A stretch of DNA of 64,000 bases from Solirubrobacterales bacterium (GTDB taxonomy: Bacteria > Actinomycetota > Thermoleophilia > Solirubrobacterales > 70-9). The stretch is taken from positions 1 to 64,000 of the forward strand of contig JANWHD010000046.1 of assembly GCA_025450585.1 (NCBI GenBank), read 5' to 3'. Shown piece after piece: positions 33,195-41,159 of this stretch. The translations under genes were made by a program, and so were the position numbers. Each line of letters opens with the position of its first letter. The stretch's first letter is position 1. The notes below the pieces were generated by a model. That model made no database searches. It was not told the DNA's origin and saw only the letters and a list, made by a program, of their open reading frames with translations.

Positions 33195-33992
33195 CTATTT
33201 GAGCACCTTGCACGGCCTCACGAACGTGCCGCTTAGCACCGTGCCGTCCTCGAACCCGAACCGGCCCTTGGCCTGCAGGCGGCCCTTCGCACAGCGGGCG
33301 TTGGCGTAGCTGTGCTTCTTGCCTTTGTAGGTCCATTTGCGGTTGATCGCGATACGCCCGGAGATCGGGTGCCCGAAGCCGTTGACCAGTTTCGGAATGT
33401 TCGCTTCGGCGCGGTAGGCATAGGGGCCGCTGTGGATTTTTTCGATCACGACCTGGAAGAGGACCGTCGAAGGGGCGGGCACGTCAAGGTGCGCGTGCAC
33501 GAACACCGTGTCGTTGCCGCCCTTCTTCGGGCCGTTGAAGAGTGTGATGCCGGTGCTCGCCGGGATCGGCGCCTGTTCTGGAAGCGCGACGACCGCCGTG
33601 CCGAAGCCCTTGCCGACGATCGCATCGCCGCAGGCGCGGCGCGCGGCGGGGACGTCGGTGGCAACGAGTTTCCCCCGCGTGCAGACCGGGAGCCCCGTGG
33701 TGTCGACCAGGCCGTCCCTGTCGAATTCGAAGGTGATCTCGTTGAGGATCGGGGGGAGCTCGCCCGACACCGTCGAGAGCTTGCCGCCGCCGTAGACTTC
33801 GATCGGCGCGAAACGGTCCTTCGGCAGGGTTTCGGGCCTGAAGCCGCCCTTGCCGACGATCAAGAGGTCGCCCAGGCGAAGTTCGACTTTTTCGACCTTC
33901 TTGACAGCCCCCGCCGTGGCGGCAAAAGCCAACACCGCCAGCGCCAGGACGGCCAGCGCGGTCAGCTTCTTACGAGTGCGAAATCTCTGCAT
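33195..33992 (-). CDS. Secreted paralog A2
   Basis: A 265-residue member of the same family. Signal peptide MQRFRTRKKLTALAVLALAV, cleaved near ATAGA. The mature protein keeps LRLGDLLIVGKGGFRPETLP, FEFDRDG, TGLPVC, CGDAIVGKGFG, LFNGPKKGGNDTVFVHAH, KWTYKGKKHSYANARC and RPC. It lies 13 bases upstream of A1 and 18 downstream of A3, so all three form one operon. High mutual similarity points to recent tandem duplication. Confidence 0.8.
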   Translation of the reverse strand: MQRFRTRKKLTALAVLALAVLAFAATAGAVKKVEKVELRLGDLLIVGKGGFRPETLPKDRFAPIEVYGGGKLSTVSGELPPILNEITFEFDRDGLVDTTGLPVCTRGKLVATDVPAARRACGDAIVGKGFGTAVVALPEQAPIPASTGITLFNGPKKGGNDTVFVHAHLDVPAPSTVLFQVVIEKIHSGPYAYRAEANIPKLVNGFGHPISGRIAINRKWTYKGKKHSYANARCAKGRLQAKGRFGFEDGTVLSGTFVRPCKVLK

Positions 33993-34010
33993 GGGGCTGA
34001 TGGGGCTCCT

Positions 34011-34787
34011 CTATTTGCGGACTTTGCAGGGAAGGACGAAATTCGCCGTGAGCGTGGTGTTGTCGGCGTCTTTGAAGGTGAACTGGCCCTTGACCTGGAA
34101 GCGGCCGGTTTCGCAGCGAGCGCTGATGTAGCTGTGCTTCTTGCCTTTGTAGGTCCATTTGCGACCGACCGTCGCCGAGCCGGAGAGCGGGTGGCCGTAA
34201 CCGCCGGCGATTTTCGGGATTTTCACGTTGACCCGGTAGCCGAAGACCCCGTTGTTGATCTTTTCGATCACGACCGGGACGATGAACGTCGCCGGCCCCG
34301 GGTAATCGAGATGGGCGTGGGCGATGATCGTGTCGTCGCCGCCCTTCTTCGGGCCGTTGAAGAGCGTGATGGGAGAACCGACGTTGATCGGGCCCTGTTC
34401 CGGGAACTTCACGACGGCCTTCCCGAAGCCCTTGCCGACGATCGCGTCGCCGCAGGCGCGGCGCGCGGCGGGGACGTCGGTGGCGACGAGTTTCCCTTGC
34501 GTGCAGACCGGGATTCCCGTCGTGTCGACGGCGCCGTGTTTGTCGAATTCGAGGACGAAGTTGTCCAGGATCGGCGGGATTTCGCCGGAGACCGTGGAGA
34601 GTTTGCCGCCACCGTGGGTGATGATCGGGGCGTTCTCGAATTTCGGCAGCGCGTTCGGCTCGAACCCACCCTGCGCGTCGAGCACCAGGTCGCCGAGCCG
34701 CACATGTGCCGTGAACGTGCTCGCGCTTGCCACCGCTGCCGCGACGAGCGCGCCGAGCACTACCCCTAGAACGATCTTCCTGCGCAT
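34011..34787 (-). CDS. Secreted paralog A3
   Basis: A 258-residue member, first in the operon. Signal peptide MRRKIVLGVVLGALVAAAVA. Mature part: VRLGDLVLDAQGGFEPNALP, FEFDKHG, TGIPVC, CGDAIVGKGFGKAVVKFP, LFNGPKKGGDDTIIAHAH, KWTYKGKKHSYISARCETG, final LPC. A stretch of about 60 bases is nearly identical to A2 at the DNA level around the second cysteine, which fits gene conversion or recent duplication. Preceded by CCTCTCCTCT-like purine-rich (minus strand) ribosome binding sequence. Confidence 0.8.
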   Translation of the reverse strand: MRRKIVLGVVLGALVAAAVASASTFTAHVRLGDLVLDAQGGFEPNALPKFENAPIITHGGGKLSTVSGEIPPILDNFVLEFDKHGAVDTTGIPVCTQGKLVATDVPAARRACGDAIVGKGFGKAVVKFPEQGPINVGSPITLFNGPKKGGDDTIIAHAHLDYPGPATFIVPVVIEKINNGVFGYRVNVKIPKIAGGYGHPLSGSATVGRKWTYKGKKHSYISARCETGRFQVKGQFTFKDADNTTLTANFVLPCKVRK

Positions 34788-34883
34788 CCTGCCTCTCCTC
34801 TTTCCCTTGCCCTCGCCCCAAGATAACGAGGACTCTGTGAGTCCATGTTAAGGGCCTAAGGGCAATTCCAGCCCCCGGTCCGG

Positions 34884-35570
34884 CTAACGCGGCTCGACGA
34901 GCAACGCCCGGGCTACTGCAAGAACAACCCCGGAGGCACCGAGTAGCGCAGAGCCGGCGTGCAGCTTGCGGCCGTCCACCTCGATCGGCCAGGCGATCAC
35001 GACGAGATCCTCGCCCACGGGGACGGGAGCGTCGACGCGCACCTGGAAGCGGGCGAGAAAGCTGGTGCGCAGGTCGCCGTGCATGTGGAGGGCGAAATAG
35101 GTGGGGCAGTCGAGGACCGCGCTGACGATCTCGGGCATGACCCGGCCGGTCGCGTCAGCCGCCCAGGGCGGAGGCGTCCAGGGGCTGGCAACGACGTCGC
35201 GCCCGGGGACGGCGCCGGCGAAGACACCGAGCGAGTCCTTGCGCGCCCGACCGCAGACGAAGCAGCGACAGAACTCGCCGTCGGCGAGACCGCGGTAGCG
35301 AGCGGAGGCCGCCCGCGCCTCCTCCACCGAGACGGGATCGGGCACGTCCAGGTCCAACTCGGCCCCGGGCTCCACGGTCGCGACGAGCGTCTCGCCGTCG
35401 GCCACGCGCAACCCCTCCCCCTCCCGCTCGACCGCCAACTCGCGATCGAGCGGCACCGGGCTGCGCAGGCTCACCGCCGCCGGCCCATCGAGCAAAGCCG
35501 CGAACACCCCGGCGCTGTACCCCCCGTTGCCACTGGCCAGCGGTCCGTTGAACCGGCCCGGGACCGACAC
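34884..35570 (-). CDS. Hot-dog thioesterase-like protein with CFVCG motif
   Basis: About 228 residues from GTG 35570 (VPGRFNGPLASGNGGYSAG). Two hot-dog-like halves; the second opens after a cysteine pair motif (GEFCRCFVCGRARKDSLGVF) and contains MPEIVSAVLDCPTYFALHMH and VGEDLVVIAWPIE. This type is common in actinobacteria and is usually annotated as a thioesterase-like protein; substrate unknown. The longer open frame to 35675 overlaps tRNA-Val and is not credible. Confidence 0.7.
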   Translation of the reverse strand: MSVPGRFNGPLASGNGGYSAGVFAALLDGPAAVSLRSPVPLDRELAVEREGEGLRVADGETLVATVEPGAELDLDVPDPVSVEEARAASARYRGLADGEFCRCFVCGRARKDSLGVFAGAVPGRDVVASPWTPPPWAADATGRVMPEIVSAVLDCPTYFALHMHGDLRTSFLARFQVRVDAPVPVGEDLVVIAWPIEVDGRKLHAGSALLGASGVVLAVARALLVEPR

Positions 35571-35617
35571 CGTGCTCTGATCCGAAACAGCGATGCCAGG
35601 ATCGTACGTCGCGACGA

Positions 35618-35690
35618 TGGGCGGTACTGGGCTCGAACCAGTGACCTCCTGCTTGTAAGGCAGGCGCTCTCCCAACTGAGCTAACCGCCC
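35618..35690 (-). tRNA. tRNA-Val (TAC)
   Basis: A 73-base cloverleaf. Acceptor GGGCGGT pairs with 35619-35625, D-arm AGCTCAGTTGGGAGAGC, anticodon stem CCTGC/GCAGG with loop CTTACAA (anticodon TAC), T-loop GGTTCGAGCC. Discriminator A. CCA is not encoded. Confidence 0.96.
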
Positions 35691-35760
35691 AGGCGTCGTC
35701 GATTATGAAACACCCGAGGCCGGGCGGTGGCGCGGCCCCCCGGGATGGGAGAATCCGCGC

Positions 35761-36090
35761 GTGAGGCTCGAGGTCTTCTGGCGGGTGGCGGTGGTGCAGC
35801 TGGCGGCTGTGGTCGTGGCCTCCCTGCTGCTGGCGCTTGTCTTCTCGCACGGCTTCTTCGAGGACTGGGGGTGGATCGCCGGTCCCGCCACCTGGCTCGG
35901 CTGCGCCTGGATCACGGCCAGGGTCGTCGGGCTGGAGCCGGCGCCGGCGCTGGTGCGGGCTCTGCTGGCGGGGATCGTCAGCGGCCTCGCGGTGCTCGTC
36001 GGGTTGCACTGGCTGGGGGTGCTCATCGCGGTCGGGCTGTTCGCCTGGCTCTGTGCGCGGGACTCCGCCGATAGCCTCCTGCCCCGATGA
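35761..36090 (+). CDS. Small membrane protein
   Basis: A 109-residue protein with three hydrophobic helices (VAVVQLAAVVVASLLLALVF, WIAGPATWLGCAWITARVVG, GIVSGLAVLVGLHWLGVLIA). GTG start. No family recognised for certain. It sits 28 bases before the SDR pair on the same strand and may be co-transcribed. Confidence 0.65.
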   Translation: MRLEVFWRVAVVQLAAVVVASLLLALVFSHGFFEDWGWIAGPATWLGCAWITARVVGLEPAPALVRALLAGIVSGLAVLVGLHWLGVLIAVGLFAWLCARDSADSLLPR

Positions 36091-36118
36091 GCGCGCTGAA
36101 CAAGGTGCCCGGAGTCTC

Positions 36119-37039
36119 GTGAGCTGGGGCGTCGACGACATCCCGGACCTGTCCGGTCGCACGGCGGTCGTAACCGGTGCCAACGGCGGCCTCGGATTGG
36201 AGACGGCCCGTGCACTTGCAAGCGTGGGTGCCGACGTCGTGCTCGCGGCCCGCAACCAGGAGCGGGCGGCGGAGGCAATGGAGAGCATCCTCGCCTCGGT
36301 CCCGGATGCCTCGCTGACGCTGGCGGAGCTCGACCTCGGCTCGCTGGAGTCCGTCCGCAAGGCCGCCACGGAGATTCTCGGCGCGCACGAGACGGTCGAC
36401 GTCCTCGTCAACAACGCCGGGGTCATGGGCATCCCCGAGCAGAAAACGGCCGACGGCTTCGAGATGCAGTTCGGCGTCGACCACCTCGGCCACTTCGCCC
36501 TGACGGCCCTGCTGATGCCGGCGCTGCTGCGCGCCGAGGCGGCCCGGATCGTCACCGTGACGAGCACCGCGCACCACATGGGCCGCGCCGTCGACCCCGA
36601 GAACCCGCACCTGCACGGTCGCTACCGGCCCTGGCGCGCCTACGGCCAGGCGAAGCTGGCCAACTTCCATTTCGGCCTCGGGCTGAATCGCCTCCTGGAC
36701 GAGGCCGGGGCCCCGGCGGCGAGCCTGATCGCCCACCCCGGCCTCTCCAACACCGAGCTGCAGGCAGTGAGCGTGAAGGAGACCGGCGGCGGCCTCTCCC
36801 AGCGCTTCTTCCTGACGCTGGCCCGCTCGGTCGGCATGACTCCGGCAACCGGGGCGCTCTCGCAGCTGCGGGCGGCGACCGACCCCGGCGCGAAGGGCGG
36901 AGAGTTCTACGGCCCCCTCTTCGTCAACAGCGGCCCTCCGGTACGCAAGCCGATCCTGCGCCGGGTCGGGATGAACGGCGCGATCGCGCGGCTCTGGGAG
37001 GTATCGGAGCGCGAGACCGGCCTGAAGGTCGAGCTGTGA
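36119..37039 (+). CDS. Short-chain dehydrogenase/reductase
   Basis: A 306-residue NAD(P)-dependent oxidoreductase of the protochlorophyllide-reductase/retinol-dehydrogenase-like group. Cofactor motif TGANGGLGLETA, NNAGVMG, and the active-site pair Tyr/Lys in YGQAKLAN. Start chosen at GTG 36119 (MSWGVDDIPDLSGRTAVVTG); the open frame continues far upstream inside another gene. The stop overlaps the GTG of the next SDR (GTGA), so both are in one operon. Confidence 0.9.
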   Translation: MSWGVDDIPDLSGRTAVVTGANGGLGLETARALASVGADVVLAARNQERAAEAMESILASVPDASLTLAELDLGSLESVRKAATEILGAHETVDVLVNNAGVMGIPEQKTADGFEMQFGVDHLGHFALTALLMPALLRAEAARIVTVTSTAHHMGRAVDPENPHLHGRYRPWRAYGQAKLANFHFGLGLNRLLDEAGAPAASLIAHPGLSNTELQAVSVKETGGGLSQRFFLTLARSVGMTPATGALSQLRAATDPGAKGGEFYGPLFVNSGPPVRKPILRRVGMNGAIARLWEVSERETGLKVEL

Positions 37040-37791
37040 ACCTCGGCCTGGAGGGACGCGCGGCGCTGGTGATGGGGGCCAGCCGCGGCATCGGGAGGGC
37101 GATAGCGGCGGCACTGGCGCGCGAAGGCGCGAAGGTGGCGATCGCCAGCCGCTCACGGGAGAAGCTGGACGAAGCGGTGGCCCAGATAGGCGAGGCGGCG
37201 ACGCCCTTCGTCGCCGCCGCCTCCGACCCCGACCGGCTCGCGGACCTGCCTGGAGAGGTCGAGGCCGCGCTCGGCCCGATCGAGATCCTGGTCGCCAACG
37301 CCGGCGGTCCCCCATTCGGTGGCGCGCTCGACCACGACCTCGACGAGTGGGACACCGCCTACCGATCGCTGGTCCTCGCGCCGCGCGTCCTCGCCGGCGC
37401 CGTCGTGCCCGGCATGAAGGAGCGTGGCTGGGGGCGGATCGTCAACGTCGGCTCCAGCTCGACACGTGAGCCGATCGGGGGCCTCAACCTCTCCAACTCC
37501 CACCGGATGGCTGCGGTCGGCTTCCTCAAGACGCTCTCGCGCGAGGTCGCGGGCAGCGGGATCACCGTCAACACCGTCGCCACCGGGCGCTTCGGCACCG
37601 AGCGGCTGGCCGATGCCTCGGGCTCGCTCGAGGGAGCCGAAGAGGCAGCCCGACAGGAAGTCCCCGCCGCGCGCCTCGGCCGCCCCGAGGAGTACGGCGA
37701 CCTCGTTGCCTTCCTCTGCTCCGAGCGCGCCGCCTACATCACCGGCACCGTCATCCCGATCGACGGCGGCCTGCTCCGCAGCGCCTTCTAG
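37036..37791 (+). CDS. Atypical SDR lacking the YxxxK motif
   Basis: A 251-residue Rossmann protein with the cofactor motif GASRGIGRAIA and NAG (VANAGGPPFGG), and the usual C-terminus TGTVIPIDGG. At the catalytic position, where YxxxK is expected, the sequence is GLNLSNSHRMAAVGFLKTL, so Tyr is replaced and Lys becomes Arg. A subgroup of SDRs with SNxxR at this place is known from annotation but its chemistry is not established. Co-transcribed with the canonical SDR upstream. Confidence 0.85.
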   Translation: MNLGLEGRAALVMGASRGIGRAIAAALAREGAKVAIASRSREKLDEAVAQIGEAATPFVAAASDPDRLADLPGEVEAALGPIEILVANAGGPPFGGALDHDLDEWDTAYRSLVLAPRVLAGAVVPGMKERGWGRIVNVGSSSTREPIGGLNLSNSHRMAAVGFLKTLSREVAGSGITVNTVATGRFGTERLADASGSLEGAEEAARQEVPAARLGRPEEYGDLVAFLCSERAAYITGTVIPIDGGLLRSAF

Positions 37792-37844
37792 CCGCCGACG
37801 GGCCTAAAACCGGAGCGCGGCTCCGGTTTTAGGCCCGTCGGCGG
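37792..37844. terminator. Bidirectional hairpin terminator, 24-bp perfect stem
   Basis: Arms 37792-37815 and 37821-37844 are perfectly complementary; the loop is CGCGG. The stem contains a TAAAA/TTTTA segment. It lies between the convergent SDR and lysS genes, directly after the SDR stop, as expected for a shared terminator. Its outer part CCGCCGACGGG recurs at 59409. Confidence 0.75.
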
Positions 37845-37849
37845 GGTGT

Positions 37850-39355
37850 TCAGTCGCGGGCTTCACGCATGGAGGGGAAGAGGATGACGTCGCGGAGGTT
37901 CTCGGTGCCGGCGACGATCATCAGCAGGCGGTCGATGCCGATGCCGCAGCCGCTCGCGGTCAGCATCCCGTACTCGAGCGCGCGCACGAACTCTTCGTCG
38001 TGGGGGTGCGGGTCGGTCTCGCTGCCGGCCTCCTGACGCTCGCGCTGGCGGACGAAGTGGCGACGCTGCATCTCGGGGTCGTTGACGTCGGTGCCGCCAC
38101 CTGTGATCTCCATCCCGGCGACGATCCCGTCGAAGGCCTCGCCGAGCAGCTCGGGATGGTCGGGCTGGGGCTTCACCAGCGGCCAGAGGTCGAGCGGCAG
38201 GTCGACAAGAAAGGTCGGCTGGACGATCTTGGGCTCGACCAGCTTGCCCTGGATCGAGTCGACCACCGAGGCCCAGTCGGCCTTGGGGTCAACGTCGCCC
38301 TCGAGCAGCTCGGCCAGCTCGTCGCGGCTGGAGGCGACGATGTCGGCGCCGGTCGCCTCGAGGATCGCCTCGCGCAGGGTCACCCGCTTCCAGGGAGCCT
38401 TGAAGTCGATCGTGTTGCCATCGCGCTCGACCACCGTCGTCCCCAGCACCTGCTCGACCACGGTCGAGAGAAGCTGCTCGGTGAAGGCCATGACGCCGTT
38501 GTAGTCGGCGCAACTGAGGAACCACTCGAGCATCGTGAACTCGGGGTTGTGCTGCGGCGACATCCCCTCGTTGCGGAAGAACTTGCCGAGCTCGTAGACG
38601 TTCTCGAAGCCGCCGACGATCGTGCGCTTGAGGTAGAGCTCGGTCGCGGTGCGCAGGAAGAGCTCGCGGTTGAGGGTGTTGTGGTGGGTGGTGAACGGGC
38701 GGGCGGCGGCACCCCCGGTCATCTGCTGGAGCGTCGGGGTTTCCAGCTCGACGAAGTCGTGCTCGTTCATGTAGGCGCGGATCGCGGCGACGAGTTTCGC
38801 CCGCATCGCGAAGACCTCGCGCGAGCGCTCGTTCGCCATCAGGTCGAGTTCGCGCTGGCGGTAGCGGACCTCGGGGTCTGAGATGCCGTGGAAGAGGTCC
38901 GGCGGGTCACGCAGCGCCTTGGCCAGCATCGTGCACTCGCGCACGGCGAGGGCGAGCTGGCCGCGCTTGGTCACGTAGAGGTCGCCCTCGACCCCGACCG
39001 CGTCGCCGATGTCGAGGGCCTCGATCCGGTCGAAGGCCTCCTCGCCGATCGCGTCCTTGCGTGCGTAGGCCTGGATCGTGCCGGTCAGGTCGCGGACGTC
39101 GAAGAAGGCCGTCTTGCCGTGGCCGCGCTGACCGACCAGCCGCCCGGCGATCCGGTAGGAGAACTGCGCCTGCTCGCCCTCTCCCAGCTCCTCAGGGTCA
39201 TGCGCCTCGAGGATCGAGGAGATCTTGTCGCGGTCAGGCCAGCCCTGGCGAGGGTAGGGCTCGATCCCTTCGGCGCGCAGCCGCTCGAGCTTCTCCCGCC
39301 TGACGCTCTCCGTCGAGCCCTCCGAGGGCTCGACCTTCGAAGGCGCGTCGCTCAC
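37850..39355 (-). CDS. lysS: Lysyl-tRNA synthetase, class II
   Basis: A 501-residue class II enzyme. N-terminal OB-fold anticodon domain (about residues 60-170, GRLVGQRGHGKTAFFDVRDL), catalytic motif 2 FRNEGMSPQHNPEFTMLEWF and motif 3 GCGIGIDRLLMI. Charges tRNA-Lys with lysine in the cytoplasm. Its GTG start overlaps the prmC stop (GTGA), so prmC-lysS are translationally coupled. Confidence 0.97.
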   Translation of the reverse strand: MSDAPSKVEPSEGSTESVRREKLERLRAEGIEPYPRQGWPDRDKISSILEAHDPEELGEGEQAQFSYRIAGRLVGQRGHGKTAFFDVRDLTGTIQAYARKDAIGEEAFDRIEALDIGDAVGVEGDLYVTKRGQLALAVRECTMLAKALRDPPDLFHGISDPEVRYRQRELDLMANERSREVFAMRAKLVAAIRAYMNEHDFVELETPTLQQMTGGAAARPFTTHHNTLNRELFLRTATELYLKRTIVGGFENVYELGKFFRNEGMSPQHNPEFTMLEWFLSCADYNGVMAFTEQLLSTVVEQVLGTTVVERDGNTIDFKAPWKRVTLREAILEATGADIVASSRDELAELLEGDVDPKADWASVVDSIQGKLVEPKIVQPTFLVDLPLDLWPLVKPQPDHPELLGEAFDGIVAGMEITGGGTDVNDPEMQRRHFVRQRERQEAGSETDPHPHDEEFVRALEYGMLTASGCGIGIDRLLMIVAGTENLRDVILFPSMREARD

Positions 39356-40158
39356 GGAACGAAGCCGACCGTCACCCGCTCGTCGCCGCGGTAGTCCGTG
39401 CGCGTCTCGGCCTCGCGCAGCAGCTCGCGCATCGCCGGGCCGTGGTGGGTGTCGTGCTCGAGCGCCACGCGCCAGCCGCTCGGCGTCTCGCCAAGAAGAT
39501 CGCGGATGACGCCGAGGCCGTCGTCGCCGCTCTCGCCCAGCACGGCGATCTCCGGCTCGCGGCGGATCTCCGGCGAGCGCTCGTCGATCGAGGTCTCGGT
39601 GATGTAGGGCAGGTTGGCGATCAGCAGGTCGACGCGGTCGACGTAGTCAGGGATGCCCTCGTCGACGCTCACCTCGAGCTCGACGCCGAGGCGCGCCGCG
39701 TTCTCGCGCGCCGCCTCGGCTGCCTCTTCGGAGAGGTCCGAGGCGGTCACCCGCAGGTCGGGACGCTCGCTGAGCAGGGCGAGGGCGATCGCGCCGGACC
39801 CGGTGCCGACCTCGTGCACGCGGGCGCCCTGCGGCAGCTCGACGCCGATGGCGACGAGCAGCTCGGTCTCTCGGCGCGGGATCAGCACCCGCTCGTCGAC
39901 GGCGATCTCGATCTCGCGGAAACGGCAGCTGCCGAGGATGTACTCGAGCGGCTCGCGCTCGCTGCGCCGGGCGATGAGGCGCTCGACCTCCTCGCGCAGC
40001 TCGGGGCTCAACTCGGTCGAGCCGTCGCGGTCGAGGTCGGCGACGTCCATGTCCAGCGCCTTTGCGACCAGCGCCCTGGCGTCCGCTTCGGGCGTCTCGC
40101 AACCGGCGGCGGCGATCGCCGCCGTTGCCTGCTCCACGATCTCCCCTGCGCTCCCCAT
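39352..40158 (-). CDS. prmC: Release factor glutamine methyltransferase
   Basis: Methylates the GGQ glutamine of release factors RF1/RF2. N-terminal helical domain, then the SAM site VHEVGTGSGAIALAL and the substrate motif ANLPYI; the usual form is NPPY, so the second position is Leu here. About 268 residues. ATG 40158 (MGSAGEIVEQATAAI) is favoured because GGAGGGAG lies eight bases upstream; ATG 40176 is an alternative. Followed by lysS with a 4-base overlap and preceded by lgt. Confidence 0.92.
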   Translation of the reverse strand: MGSAGEIVEQATAAIAAAGCETPEADARALVAKALDMDVADLDRDGSTELSPELREEVERLIARRSEREPLEYILGSCRFREIEIAVDERVLIPRRETELLVAIGVELPQGARVHEVGTGSGAIALALLSERPDLRVTASDLSEEAAEAARENAARLGVELEVSVDEGIPDYVDRVDLLIANLPYITETSIDERSPEIRREPEIAVLGESGDDGLGVIRDLLGETPSGWRVALEHDTHHGPAMRELLREAETRTDYRGDERVTVGFVP

Positions 40159-40198
40159 CGGCGAGGCTCCCTCCATTCGAACTTCTACGACTAAAAAA

Positions 40199-40990
40199 TT
40201 ACAACCCCGAGGCGAGCCTGGTCGGATCGCTCGGAACCACCTGCGACAGGCTACCGTGTCGGCGCCGCACGACAAGGATCCACACGGCCCCGATCGCCAT
40301 CATCGCCAGGCTCTCCAGCTGTGCCGTGGTGAGCCCCAGAACCGCGTCGTCGTTGCGGCGCAGGAACTCGATCAGGAAGCGCTCGGCACCGGCGTAGACG
40401 AGATAGATCGCGAAGAGGACCCCGGCCCGGAAGCGGTCGCGCAGCTGCCAGAGCATCCAGGCGCCGAGGCCCATCGCCAGCGTCTCGTAGATCGGGGTCG
40501 GGTGGACGGTCTGGTCGGTGGGGACGGTGCCGTCCGGATACGCCATCGCCCAGGGGCCGTCCCAGGCCTTGCCGTAGTCGCCGTCGCCGGAGAGCTGGCA
40601 GCCGCAGCGGCCGATCGCGTAGCCGAGCGCCAGCGCCGGCGCGGCCAGATCGAACAGCGCCGGGCCGAGGAAGTCGCGGTACCACGCCCAGAGCAGGACG
40701 GCCAGAGCGCCGCCGATCACGCCGCCGTACCAGACCAGGCCGGAGCCGGAGAAGAGGTTGCCGATCAGGTCGTCGCTGACGCTGTCGTAGTTCTGGACGA
40801 CGAAGTAGACGCGCGAGCCGACGATGCCGCCGATCAGCGCGGCGAAGCCCATCTCATACGCCCAGTCGACCGGCTTGCCGATCTCCCCCAGCCGCTTCCA
40901 GATCAGCGCCCCCGCGGCGAGGAAGGCGAGTGCGAACATCAGGCCGAAGGTCTGAAGCGTGACGGGCCCGATGTGGAGCTCGGGGTACAC
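40199..40990 (-). CDS. lgt: Prolipoprotein diacylglyceryl transferase
   Basis: A 263-residue inner-membrane enzyme that adds diacylglycerol to the lipobox cysteine of prelipoproteins such as the cytochrome c lipoprotein in this window. Seven membrane helices; the signature GRCGCQLSGDGDYG with GAERFLIEFLRRND downstream are typical. GTG start at 40990, directly abutting the inverted-repeat element at 40991-41159, which would form its entire 5' leader if transcribed from argF. Confidence 0.94.
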   Translation of the reverse strand: MYPELHIGPVTLQTFGLMFALAFLAAGALIWKRLGEIGKPVDWAYEMGFAALIGGIVGSRVYFVVQNYDSVSDDLIGNLFSGSGLVWYGGVIGGALAVLLWAWYRDFLGPALFDLAAPALALGYAIGRCGCQLSGDGDYGKAWDGPWAMAYPDGTVPTDQTVHPTPIYETLAMGLGAWMLWQLRDRFRAGVLFAIYLVYAGAERFLIEFLRRNDDAVLGLTTAQLESLAMMAIGAVWILVVRRRHGSLSQVVPSDPTRLASGL

Positions 40991-41159
40991 CTAGATGGTC
41001 GACTCCACGACCGCGTGTGACTGGGGGCGCGCGTGGCCAAGCAGATCAAGGACGCAGGGTGCAGCCTTTGGTGGCGCCAAAGGCAAGCCCGAGGACGCAG
41101 AGATGCGCAGCGCCATGCGCGTCATCCAGGTGTGCGGGGTCGTGGAGTCGACCATCTAG
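40991..41159. mobile_element. 169-bp MITE-like element with 22-bp terminal inverted repeats
   Basis: Ends 40991-41012 and 41138-41159 are exact inverted complements of 22 bases (outermost bases CTAGATGGTCGACTCCACG). If the terminal CTAG is a target duplication, the repeats proper are 18 bp; IS5-group elements duplicate such YTAR sites. The interior has no gene but one internal hairpin (CCTTTGG-TGGCG-CCAAAGG, about 41069-41087). Both strands are open across the element (about 55 codons each). The argF stop TAG falls in the right-hand CTAG. It could instead be a structured leader of lgt. Confidence 0.5.

Noticed and set aside
41013..41137. Possible tRNA or known riboswitch inside the inverted-repeat element
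   Set aside because: No cloverleaf, T-loop or recognised riboswitch core could be drawn; only one 7-bp hairpin is present.
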